Shown here: one piece after another, positions 23,304 to 30,474 of the stretch
Position numbering within the stretch: the stretch's first letter is position 1
How the letters are laid out: every line of letters starts with the position of its first letter
Source of the DNA: JAJYKN01 sp045403145
GTDB taxonomy: Bacteria; Nitrospirota; UBA9217
Assembly: GCA_045403145.1 (NCBI GenBank)
Contig: JAXIPA010000189.1
Coordinates: 1-35,238, forward strand
Reading direction: 5' to 3'
DNA: 35,238 bases
Notes under the pieces: model-generated
The model's input: the letters and a program-made list of their open reading frames with translations, nothing else
Database searches by the model: none
What the model was told of the DNA's origin: nothing
Translations under genes and position numbers: made by a program

Positions 23304-23960
23304 TCACTTATTCACCCTCTCGATGGTTATGCGGACTGCAATGTTTTTGTCGAGGATCTTTACCTGCTTTCCCCGGTAATCGATTTTGGGTTCAATGGTC
23401 ACGCTTTCCTTCGCGCCCTGGATATCGATCGGCATGGTCTGAAGGCTTTCCAGCGTCTTGATCACGCCGGACGGCCCTTCCACGGTTATGTTCACGGGAG
23501 AGGCCGAGATCCTCGCCAGACGGTATCCCGCCGCGGGTGCGCCGTGGAGGACAGGCCTGAGCCGGAAAGTTCTTCGCACCAGAGGTTCGAGCTTCACCTT
23601 GATATCCGTCGGGGACAGGTAGGTGACGGCCACGCCCGACGGCCGCCTGATGTCGTCGGGAGAGACGCGCACCGTGTTCTCTCCGATTTTTGCCATCGAC
23701 AGGTCCGCGACGCCGACCACTTTTTTGCCGCTCGAGACGTCCCTGAGCGCCCGCTCCTGCCCCTGTACGCGCACTTCCAGCGAGCCGGCCACGTCGCCGA
23801 CGACGGCCATGTCCTGGGGGATGTTCCTGAGCTCAAGCGGAACGGTGAGCGTCATTTCGGTCTTGCCCTTCGACGTGACGTAGAACCAGAGCGTGAGCGC
23901 AAGGCCCATGGACAAGAGTTTGATGCCCCAGTTGTCGAACAGCGGTTTCCGGAGGTCCAT
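23304..23960 (-). CDS. cdaR: YbbR/CdaR-like regulator of diadenylate cyclase
   Basis: 218 residues: one N-terminal membrane anchor (IKLLSMGLALTLWFYVTSKG) and repeated YbbR beta-domains outside the membrane. The family partner of CdaA stimulates or tunes c-di-AMP synthesis. Two YbbR-type domains are visible (about 30-115, 120-215), fewer than the four common in Bacillus. The gene lies one base downstream of cdaA, so the two are cotranscribed and probably interact. Confidence 0.88.
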   Translation of the reverse strand: MDLRKPLFDNWGIKLLSMGLALTLWFYVTSKGKTEMTLTVPLELRNIPQDMAVVGDVAGSLEVRVQGQERALRDVSSGKKVVGVADLSMAKIGENTVRVSPDDIRRPSGVAVTYLSPTDIKVKLEPLVRRTFRLRPVLHGAPAAGYRLARISASPVNITVEGPSGVIKTLESLQTMPIDIQGAKESVTIEPKIDYRGKQVKILDKNIAVRITIERVNK

Positions 23961-23961
23961 A

Positions 23962-24762
23962 CTATCGCTTCCCGTTCTTTTTCGGCAGAAAAATATCGGA
24001 CAACGTCTTCCTGAGCGCGGGCGCGTCCGCGTTGTGTTCTATGACGCCGTTCCTGACGACGGAAATTTCCCCCGTTTCCTCGGACACGACGACCACGATC
24101 GCGTCAGTCTCCTCGGTGAGTCCGACCGCGGCCCGGTGGCGCGTGCCGAGCGCCTTGGAGATGTTGGATGAGAGCGTAAGCGGCAGAAAACAGCCCGCGG
24201 CGACGATCCTGCCGCTCCTGATGATCGCGGCCCCGTCGTGGATCGGCGAGTAGGGGAGAAAGATGCTCACGAGGATTTCCTTGGTGACCTTCGCGTCGAG
24301 TTCGGTGCCCATCTCCACGATGGTCGTGAGGTCCGTATCGCGTTCGAACACGATGAGCGCGCCGATGCGCTTGTTCGCCATGGACACGGCGGCCTTGACC
24401 GCTTCCTCGATGAACTTCGAGCCTTCGACCGGCGACAGCGACCGGAACAGGCGTCGCTCTCCGACCTGGGCCAGGGTGCGCCTGATCTCCGGCTGGAACA
24501 GGACCACGACGGCAAGCACGATCTGCGACCAGAAGCTGTGGATGAGCCAGTCGAGGGTGTAAAACTCGAGAAACTGCGAGGCGATGAGCACCAGCACGAT
24601 GAGCCCGATGCCGATGAGCATCTGGAAGGCGCGCGTCCCCTTGATGATGAGGAGCAGCCGGTAGAAGAGATAATAGACGAGCGCGATGTCCACCGTGTCG
24701 TTGAACCAGCGGTAGTGCGCCAGGGCCTCTCGTATTTCGGTGAAGTTCGTCATGATTTCCAT
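23962..24762 (-). CDS. cdaA: Diadenylate cyclase CdaA
   Basis: Makes c-di-AMP from two ATP at the membrane. From the chosen start the 266 residues show three membrane helices (about 26-40, 46-62, 78-92), then a DAC domain with the catalytic DGA (176-178, HDGAAII) and RHR (208-210, GTRHRAAVG) motifs. c-di-AMP controls potassium and osmolyte balance and cell-wall homeostasis in many bacteria. I take the ATG at 24762; an ATG three codons later is possible, and a 19-codon N-terminal extension enters the intergenic repeat. It is first of the cdaA-cdaR-glmM trio. Confidence 0.93.
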   Translation of the reverse strand: MEIMTNFTEIREALAHYRWFNDTVDIALVYYLFYRLLLIIKGTRAFQMLIGIGLIVLVLIASQFLEFYTLDWLIHSFWSQIVLAVVVLFQPEIRRTLAQVGERRLFRSLSPVEGSKFIEEAVKAAVSMANKRIGALIVFERDTDLTTIVEMGTELDAKVTKEILVSIFLPYSPIHDGAAIIRSGRIVAAGCFLPLTLSSNISKALGTRHRAAVGLTEETDAIVVVVSEETGEISVVRNGVIEHNADAPALRKTLSDIFLPKKNGKR

Positions 24763-24787
24763 CAAAAAATTCCCGCTCAAGTAAGTC

Positions 24788-24879
24788 GTCATTCCGGCAT
24801 GATTCCAGCCGGAATCCAACGTCTTCGACTATATTATCTTGAGAAAAATGGATTCCCGATGGAAGCATTCGGGAATGAC
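24788..24879. repeat. Intergenic palindromic repeat, GTCATTCC family (copy 2)
   Basis: Begins GTCATTCCGG with ATTCCAGCCGGAAT following, and ends with ATTCCCGATGG and CGGGAATGAC. The ends match the element at 9755-9823. It separates folP and cdaA. Confidence 0.7.
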
Positions 24880-24899
24880 AAAAATGGATTGCCGTAGTA

Positions 24900-26024
24900 T
24901 TATTTGGAGCTTTGTTTAACGATCGCGTCCGTCATCCTTGCGACCTGCGCCATGCCCGCCACGTCATGGACCCGTACCATGTTCGCGCCGCGTTCGATCC
25001 CGAGCGCCACGGCGGCGGCCGTGCCGAAGGCGCGCTCTTCGGGCACGGGGACGTTCAGGACCGTTCCGATGAATTTTTTCCGCGACGCGCCGAGCACGAT
25101 CGGCCTGCCGAGCGCCCGGAACTCATCGAGACGGTTCAGGACCGTGAGGTTGTGCTCCAGCGTCTTGCCGAACCCGATGCCGGGGTCGATCATGACCTTT
25201 TCCCGGTCCACGCCGGCACGGACCGCGATCTCGATGCCCTCTTCCAGGTACGCCATGATCTCGTCCACGACGTCGGTGTACACGGGGTTCTGCTGCATGC
25301 TGCGGGGCGTGCCTTTGATATGCATGATGACCACGCCGGCGTCGTACTCCGCCGCCACCTTTGCCATGTCCGGCGAGAAGCGGAGGCCGCTGATATCATT
25401 CACGATCGAGGCGCCGGCCCGGAGCGCCTTTTGCGCGACCGACGATTTATAGGTATCGACCGAGATCGGGGTCGGAAGCTCCGCGGAAAGCCTCTCGATG
25501 AGCGGGATGATTCTGCGCAATTCTTCATCCTCCGGCACCGGCGAAGCGCCGGGACGCGTGGATTCACCGCCGATATCGATGACGTCAGCGCCGGCGGAAG
25601 CCATCTCCCGGGCATGGCCGAGGGCCCGGTCAGCCGCGGCGAACCGTCCGCCGTCGGAAAAAGAGTCGGGGGTCGCGTTCAGGATCCCCATGACATGAGT
25701 GCGCAGCCCGAGGTCGAGAACCCTGCCCCTGCAGGCAATCTTATAATCTTTGCGCAGATAGTTGTCAAGCCGGTATTGTAAGCGTGAGGAGAGTCCCCCG
25801 GGTACGCGGGGGTTTGAACGAAGAGCCTCGAGGAACTGCCGCAGACGGTCGCGGACGCCGGTCAGCACCACGTCCCCGCCCGCAGCAGCGGTTTCCCCGC
25901 TGATCGAGAGGCCGCCGTCCGGGCGGCAGGCCAGGTCCCGCAGGACGGCTGCGAGCTCCCGGGTCAGTCCTTCGATGGTTACCGCGAGTACACCGTCTCC
26001 GGAGATCCTGACATCCGTTGCCAT
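24900..26024 (-). CDS. folP: Dihydropteroate synthase with N-terminal extension
   Basis: Condenses dihydropterin pyrophosphate with p-aminobenzoate in folate synthesis; the target of sulfonamides. The core (about residues 108-374) has MGILNATPDSFSDGG, ADVIDIGGESTRPGA, SVDTYK, IVNDISG, DPGIGFGKT, LGASRKKFIG and RVHDV, all expected motifs. Before it are about 105 residues not found in the short FolP, mostly beta/alpha of unknown role, including an ISGDGVLAVTIEGL-like start and a segment LRQFLEALRSNP. The start has AGGGGG a few bases upstream. Ten bases after ftsH; one operon. Confidence 0.93.
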   Translation of the reverse strand: MATDVRISGDGVLAVTIEGLTRELAAVLRDLACRPDGGLSISGETAAAGGDVVLTGVRDRLRQFLEALRSNPRVPGGLSSRLQYRLDNYLRKDYKIACRGRVLDLGLRTHVMGILNATPDSFSDGGRFAAADRALGHAREMASAGADVIDIGGESTRPGASPVPEDEELRRIIPLIERLSAELPTPISVDTYKSSVAQKALRAGASIVNDISGLRFSPDMAKVAAEYDAGVVIMHIKGTPRSMQQNPVYTDVVDEIMAYLEEGIEIAVRAGVDREKVMIDPGIGFGKTLEHNLTVLNRLDEFRALGRPIVLGASRKKFIGTVLNVPVPEERAFGTAAAVALGIERGANMVRVHDVAGMAQVARMTDAIVKQSSK

Positions 26025-26033
26025 GCGCGCCCC

Positions 26034-27833
26034 CTAGGCAGCAGCGGGTTGGCTGTTGTTGATGATGGCGTCAATTTCAGCGGCGTCTAGGGTCTCTTTT
26101 TCGAGCAGGGCTTTGGCCAGGCCGTGCAATACTGCCTCGCGCTCATGGATCAGGGTTTTGGCCCGGTGGTAGTTGTCCATGACGATTCGCTTGACTTCTT
26201 TGTCAATCTCGATGGCCGTACTTTCGCTGTAGTCGCGGTGCTGCGCGATTTCTCGGCCGAGGAATATCGCCTCTTCCTTCTTGCCGTAAGACAACGGTCC
26301 CATGGCATCACTCATGCCCCACTCGCAGACCATCTTGCGGGCAAGGGCAGTGGCGCGTTCGAGGTCGTTGCCCGCGCCGGTGGTCATATGCTTGAGCGCG
26401 ATCTCTTCCGCGGCGCGGCCCCCGAGGAGGATAGCGATGTTGTTCAGCAGATGCTCGCGGTCGTAGGAATACCGGTCGGCTGTGGGGAGCTGGAGCGTGA
26501 CGCCGAGCGCCATGCCGCGCGGGATGATCGAGACCTTGTGCACCGGGTCGGTGCCGGGAATGAGCCTGGCGACCATGGTATGACCAGCCTCGTGATAGGC
26601 CGTGTTCTTCTTCTCCTCATCGCTGATGAGCATGCTCTTGCGTTCGAGGCCCATAAGGATCTTGTCCTTGGCGCGCTCGAAGTCGTCGGTCTCGACCTGC
26701 GTCTTGCCCAACCTGCCCGCAAGGAGCGCAGCTTCATTTACCAGGTTGGCCAGTTCAGCTCCGGACAGCCCCGGTGTGCCGCGCGCGATGGATTCGATGT
26801 CCACGTGGGGCGCGAGCTTGATCTTCTGCGTATGCACCTTGAGCACGCCGATCCTGCCGTTCAAGTCCGGCCGCGGGAGCACCACCATGCGGTCGAACCT
26901 GCCGGGCCTAAGGAGGGCCGGGTCGAGCACGTCGGGGCGGTTCGTGGCCGCCACGAGGATCACGCCCTCGTTGCTTTCGAACCCGTCCATCTCGACGAGG
27001 AGCTGGTTCAGGGTCTGCTCGCGCTCGTCGTGGCCGCCGCCCAATCCCGCGCCGCGGTGCCGCCCTACCGCGTCGATCTCGTCGATGAAGATGATGCAGG
27101 GCGCGTTCTTCTTGCCCTGCTCGAAGAGGTCGCGGACGCGCGATGCGCCCACGCCCACGAACATCTCGACGAAGTCGGAGCCGCTGATTGACAGGAACGG
27201 CACGCCCGCCTCGCCCGCGATGGCGCGCGCGAGGAGCGTCTTGCCCGTTCCCGGAGGGCCGACCAGAAGGACGCCCTTGGGGATTTTTCCGCCGAGTTTC
27301 TGGAACTTCTGCGGGTCCTTCAGGATTTCGATGATCTCCTGGACCTCCACCTTCGCCTCATCCATGCCGGCGACTTCGTTGAAGGTCACCTTTTTGGAGC
27401 TTTCGTTCAGGAGCTTGGCCTTGCTTTTGCCGAAGGACATGGCCTTGTTTCCGCCCATCTGCATGTTGCGCATGATGAACAGGAACCACAGCGCCATGAG
27501 GATGAGCGGCGCCCATACCACGAGGAAGTTGTACCACGCCGACTCCTTCATCGGTTCCGCGTTGATCTTCACACCTTTGGTGCGGAGGTCCTTGATGAGG
27601 TCGGGATAGTCGGGCAGATTGGTCTTGAAAGACTTGCCGGTCTTCAAGTTGCCGGTCATTTCGGCGCCCTTGATCGTGACGTCGTTCACCTCGTTGTTCG
27701 CGATCTTGTCCATGACGTCGCTGAAGGGGATCTGCACCGCCGTCTGGGTGACCGGGTTGAACAGGTTGAAAATGAGCACCGACACCACGACGAACAGCAG
27801 TATCAGCGCCAGATTTTTATAGAATGCGCTCAC
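26034..27833 (-). CDS. ftsH: ATP-dependent zinc metalloprotease FtsH
   Basis: Membrane-anchored AAA+ protease that removes damaged or regulatory membrane and soluble proteins. 599 residues, slightly shorter than E. coli FtsH (644). Two N-terminal membrane helices (about 7-23 and 106-124) flank the periplasmic domain. The AAA domain carries Walker A GPPGTGKT, Walker B IIFIDEIDAVG, SRH residues RPGRFDR, and the peptidase domain the zinc motif HEAGH. The start is a GTG at 27833 with AGGAGG upstream. It has its own promoter with an operator-like repeat. Short C-terminus without the long acidic tail. Confidence 0.97.
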   Translation of the reverse strand: MSAFYKNLALILLFVVVSVLIFNLFNPVTQTAVQIPFSDVMDKIANNEVNDVTIKGAEMTGNLKTGKSFKTNLPDYPDLIKDLRTKGVKINAEPMKESAWYNFLVVWAPLILMALWFLFIMRNMQMGGNKAMSFGKSKAKLLNESSKKVTFNEVAGMDEAKVEVQEIIEILKDPQKFQKLGGKIPKGVLLVGPPGTGKTLLARAIAGEAGVPFLSISGSDFVEMFVGVGASRVRDLFEQGKKNAPCIIFIDEIDAVGRHRGAGLGGGHDEREQTLNQLLVEMDGFESNEGVILVAATNRPDVLDPALLRPGRFDRMVVLPRPDLNGRIGVLKVHTQKIKLAPHVDIESIARGTPGLSGAELANLVNEAALLAGRLGKTQVETDDFERAKDKILMGLERKSMLISDEEKKNTAYHEAGHTMVARLIPGTDPVHKVSIIPRGMALGVTLQLPTADRYSYDREHLLNNIAILLGGRAAEEIALKHMTTGAGNDLERATALARKMVCEWGMSDAMGPLSYGKKEEAIFLGREIAQHRDYSESTAIEIDKEVKRIVMDNYHRAKTLIHEREAVLHGLAKALLEKETLDAAEIDAIINNSQPAAA

Positions 27834-27879
27834 GCTGGAAAACCTCCTGCAATTACCATTGTTTGAATGAATATCAATT

Positions 27880-27908
27880 ATATTAACATACTGTTAATAT
27901 GGATACAA
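27880..27908 (-). promoter_or_regulatory. ftsH promoter with an overlapping perfect inverted repeat
   Basis: On the minus strand, TTGTAT at 27908-27903, 17-bp spacer, TAATAT at 27885-27880. The inverted repeat ATATTAACA / TGTTAATAT (9-bp arms, 3-bp spacer, 27880-27900) covers the -10 box and most of the spacer, where a repressor dimer would block RNA polymerase. Confidence 0.6.
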
Positions 27909-28008
27909 CAGGATTATCGTTTTGAAGTGACCCGGGAAATGTTATAAAGCCCATTTCGTCCTCCCGGGCCGTCGTTCGTGTCAAGACATCGACACCTGCC
28001 GCCGGCAT

Positions 28009-28542
28009 CTACGCCTGCTGCCGCTCCTCGACGGGGAGCACGGCGATATAGGGCAGGTTCCGGTAGCGGTCTTTATAGTCCAGGCCGTAGCCTACCACGT
28101 ATTTGTTCGGGATACGGAAGCCCGCATAGTCCGCTTCGATCCGGACTTTCCGCCGTTCCGCCTTGTCCAGGAGAACGCAGACCTTCAGCGAGGCCGGACC
28201 CCGCTCCAGGAGCATCTTCTTCAGGTAATCGATGGTCACCCCGGAGTCCATGATGTCCTCGACGAGGAGGACGTCTTTTCCCGCGATGTCCTCTTTCATA
28301 TCGGCAATGATCCGGACGGGGTGGCTGCCTTTCGAGCTGGTGCAATGAATGAAATCCATCCGGACGGAGATCCTGAGCGAGCGGAGGAGATCGGACATGA
28401 AAAAGATGGCCCCCTTCAGTACGCCGACGACAAGCAGGTCCCGCTCAGCATAATCCGTGGAGATCCTGGACCCGAGCTCATGGATCTTTCTCTGAATCTC
28501 TTCGGTTGTGAACAGCGGTTTGCCGAAATCAATGCCTACCAT
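28009..28542 (-). CDS. hpt: Hypoxanthine phosphoribosyltransferase
   Basis: Salvages hypoxanthine and guanine to IMP and GMP with PRPP. 177 residues with VVGVLKGAIFFMSDLLR near the start, the PRPP loop VLLVEDIMDSGVT, and a C-terminal YVVGYGLDYKDRYRNLPYIA, which binds base and closes the active site. Good AGGAGG ribosome-binding site in front of the ATG. It lies between tilS and ftsH, as in many bacteria. Confidence 0.95.
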   Translation of the reverse strand: MVGIDFGKPLFTTEEIQRKIHELGSRISTDYAERDLLVVGVLKGAIFFMSDLLRSLRISVRMDFIHCTSSKGSHPVRIIADMKEDIAGKDVLLVEDIMDSGVTIDYLKKMLLERGPASLKVCVLLDKAERRKVRIEADYAGFRIPNKYVVGYGLDYKDRYRNLPYIAVLPVEERQQA

Positions 28543-28640
28543 GAAATTCCTCCCGAATATAATTGAAGCGGAAATGAAAATGAATGCATGATGCAGGATA
28601 CGCGATGACGGCTGGAACAGGCATCATCAGGGAACCTGGC

Positions 28641-30044
28641 TCACGGAGCGTGCATCTCTCCGTTGAACGTCCGAACAGTGACCACCAGTACGTTCTTCGT
28701 GCCCTGACGCGCCAGAAACCGTTCATCGGTCCTCAGCCCAACCACCCAGAGAACGTTTTCGCCCGCTAAGAGCAGGGGGACCCGGTCCCGCCGCCGCCTG
28801 GGGACTTTTTCATCTACGAGGTAGTCCTGGAGCTTCTTGTGTCTGCCCTCCATGCCGGAGGGGCAGAACCAGTCGCCGGGGCGCCGGTTTCTGATCATGA
28901 AACGAGCGCCTATCTTATCATAATCAAAAGCGGCCTGCCAGAGATAATTTGTCTTCCCGTTCTTCTTTGTCCCGCCGGACAGAGTGAGTTCGACTTCCAT
29001 GCCGAGTTCGGGGACCGCGGTCAGGCCGGGCGCCGTCACCGCATGACAGAATGCCTTCGCCGGCGCCGCGCTGTTAATGACGAAGGCGCCGTATTCGCGT
29101 TCGATGGAGAGACCGTGGGGCAGGCGCATGGTCCTGCCGGTCCGGGCCCCGGCCATGAATGAGAGCGCCTCGTCGATCTGGACCGAGGACAGGCCTGACG
29201 GGTCTGTTCCGGCGAGGGCGGCGGTTTTCCTGAGGAGTCTGCGCCGGAGAGCGGGCTGCAGGGCATTGAACTCTGTTTCTTTCAGCACGACGGCGTCCTT
29301 CTCCCGCGAGATGATCTCTGACGCGAGCGCCGAGCTGTGCGTCTCCATGGCTTCGTCTTCGTCCCTGAGCAGGGCGGCTTCGGACGCAAGCGCTTCGATA
29401 ATGCGAGGATTGAACCGTTTGAGAACCGGCAGAACGTCCATTCTGATCCTGTTTCGCGTATAGAGCGGCTTGGCGTTCGAGGGATCGGATACGAATGGGA
29501 GATCGTTCGAGCTCAGGTAATCCAGGACCTCTTCCCGGGTGACCTCTATGAGCGGCCGGATGACGTCGTCCCGCTTCGGCGGGATGGCCGCGAGACCCGA
29601 GACCCCTGCGCCCCGCAAGATCCGCATGAGGAATGTCTCGGCCTGGTCCGTCGCCGTATGGCCCGTGGCGATGCGTGAGGCGCCCGTTGCCCGGGCGACC
29701 CGCGCGAGGAAGGCATACCTCGCTTCCCGCGCGCCCGCCTGGGGCGATACCCCGCGTTCCCGGCAGAAGGCCGGCACGTCGATCTTTTCGACTGCCGAGG
29801 GGATGCCGAGCTTCTCCGCAAGGCGGGCGACGAACCGCGCTTCGTTTGCCGATTCCTCGCCCCGGAACATGTGGTCGAGGTGGGCAATGCGCAGGGATAT
29901 GCCGAGGCCGGATGAAAGCGCATGGAGCGAGGCAAGGAGGCAGACCGAATCAGGCCCGCCCGAGACGGCGACGAGCACGTTGTCCCCCGCGTTCAGCAGG
30001 GAATATTTTTTTATGGTTTTTTTGATTTTTGTCAGCATGAGCAT
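28641..30044 (-). CDS. tilS: tRNA(Ile)-lysidine synthase
   Basis: Adds lysine to C34 of tRNA-Ile(CAU), so that it reads AUA; essential in most bacteria. The 467 residues contain the PP-loop SGGPDS near residue 29, RIATGHTATDQAETFLMRILRGAG in the core, then linker and C-terminal domains typical of the long TilS (FCPSGMEGRHKKLQDYLVDEKVPRRRRDRVPLLL region, in part). The start may be 30044 or the ATG two codons later. It is the first gene of the minus-strand operon and the last core gene before the accessory region; its promoter must lie within about 90 bp or come from the former tRNA locus. Confidence 0.93.
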   Translation of the reverse strand: MLMLTKIKKTIKKYSLLNAGDNVLVAVSGGPDSVCLLASLHALSSGLGISLRIAHLDHMFRGEESANEARFVARLAEKLGIPSAVEKIDVPAFCRERGVSPQAGAREARYAFLARVARATGASRIATGHTATDQAETFLMRILRGAGVSGLAAIPPKRDDVIRPLIEVTREEVLDYLSSNDLPFVSDPSNAKPLYTRNRIRMDVLPVLKRFNPRIIEALASEAALLRDEDEAMETHSSALASEIISREKDAVVLKETEFNALQPALRRRLLRKTAALAGTDPSGLSSVQIDEALSFMAGARTGRTMRLPHGLSIEREYGAFVINSAAPAKAFCHAVTAPGLTAVPELGMEVELTLSGGTKKNGKTNYLWQAAFDYDKIGARFMIRNRRPGDWFCPSGMEGRHKKLQDYLVDEKVPRRRRDRVPLLLAGENVLWVVGLRTDERFLARQGTKNVLVVTVRTFNGEMHAP

Positions 30045-30131
30045 GAAAAAGCGGATTTATCACGGAACCATGGCCGATGTTCTTTTTTCTGATAACGAAG
30101 GATTCCGATGAGGAAACAGGAAGGGGGAAAA

Positions 30132-30151
30132 TGGTGGCGGTGCAGGGACTC
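30132..30151 (-). other. tRNA/tmRNA 3'-end fragment: probable att site of an integrated element
   Basis: The minus strand reads GAGTCCCTGCACCGCCACCA, which has the form of a T-stem 3' half (CCCTG), a 7-nt acceptor half (CACCGCC), discriminator A and CCA. Upstream of GAGTC on that strand the sequence is unlike a T-loop, so only the last 20 nt are present. Base composition changes here. Integrases of tyrosine family commonly leave such a copied 3' end. Confidence 0.55.
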
Positions 30152-30208
30152 ACATTTTTAGATTAACTCATTGAAATAAAGCTTGTAATTATATCTCAAA
30201 ATATTAAA

Positions 30209-30230
30209 ATACCCTACAAGATACCCTACA
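30209..30230. repeat. Direct repeat ATACCCTACA, two copies
   Basis: Exact copies at 30209-30218 and 30221-30230, separated by AG, about 60 bp from the att-like site. Spacing and place resemble integrase arm-type binding sites. Confidence 0.6.
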
Positions 30231-30323
30231 CCTTGAATTATACCCCCCCATAATTCCACTACCTCAAGTTGCTAATATAGCACGACCAAGCCTCAACCTC
30301 AATAGAAGTTTTTCATATAAGTG

Positions 30324-30345
30324 GTTATGTGGATCTCCACATAAC
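30324..30345. repeat. Perfect inverted repeat with 10-bp arms
   Basis: GTTATGTGGA and TCCACATAAC separated by TC. No T-tract follows, so it is more like a protein-binding or recombination site than a terminator. Confidence 0.6.
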
Positions 30346-30434
30346 ACCTACTTTATTGCAGCGGCGTTGACAATAAATCTATGCAGAATACAGCATGATA
30401 AATACACATGAAACAGGTGTACCGCAGCGCTTCT

Positions 30435-30457
30435 CAGCGGACGTGCGCGACCCGCTG
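30435..30457 (-). repeat. Hairpin just downstream of the J-domain gene
   Basis: CAGCGG / CCGCTG closes an 11-nt loop 18 bp after the stop. There is no T-tract. Flanks GCTTCT and GTTATAATC faintly resemble the ends of the larger palindromes at 34094 and 34936. Confidence 0.4.
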
Positions 30458-30474
30458 GTTATAATCATCACTGT

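Larger units (their letters stand above)
30045..30474. other. Gene-free junction of core chromosome and accessory region
   Basis: Left part (to 30131) is core-like and probably holds the tilS promoter. From 30152 the sequence turns AT-rich and holds the att-like site, arm-like repeats, a 10-bp-arm palindrome and a hairpin after the J-domain gene. I see no coding frame with gene-like features. Confidence 0.6.

Noticed and set aside
30324..30345. XerCD dif site
   Set aside because: The arms do not match the XerC/XerD half-site consensus and the central spacer is 2 bp rather than 6.
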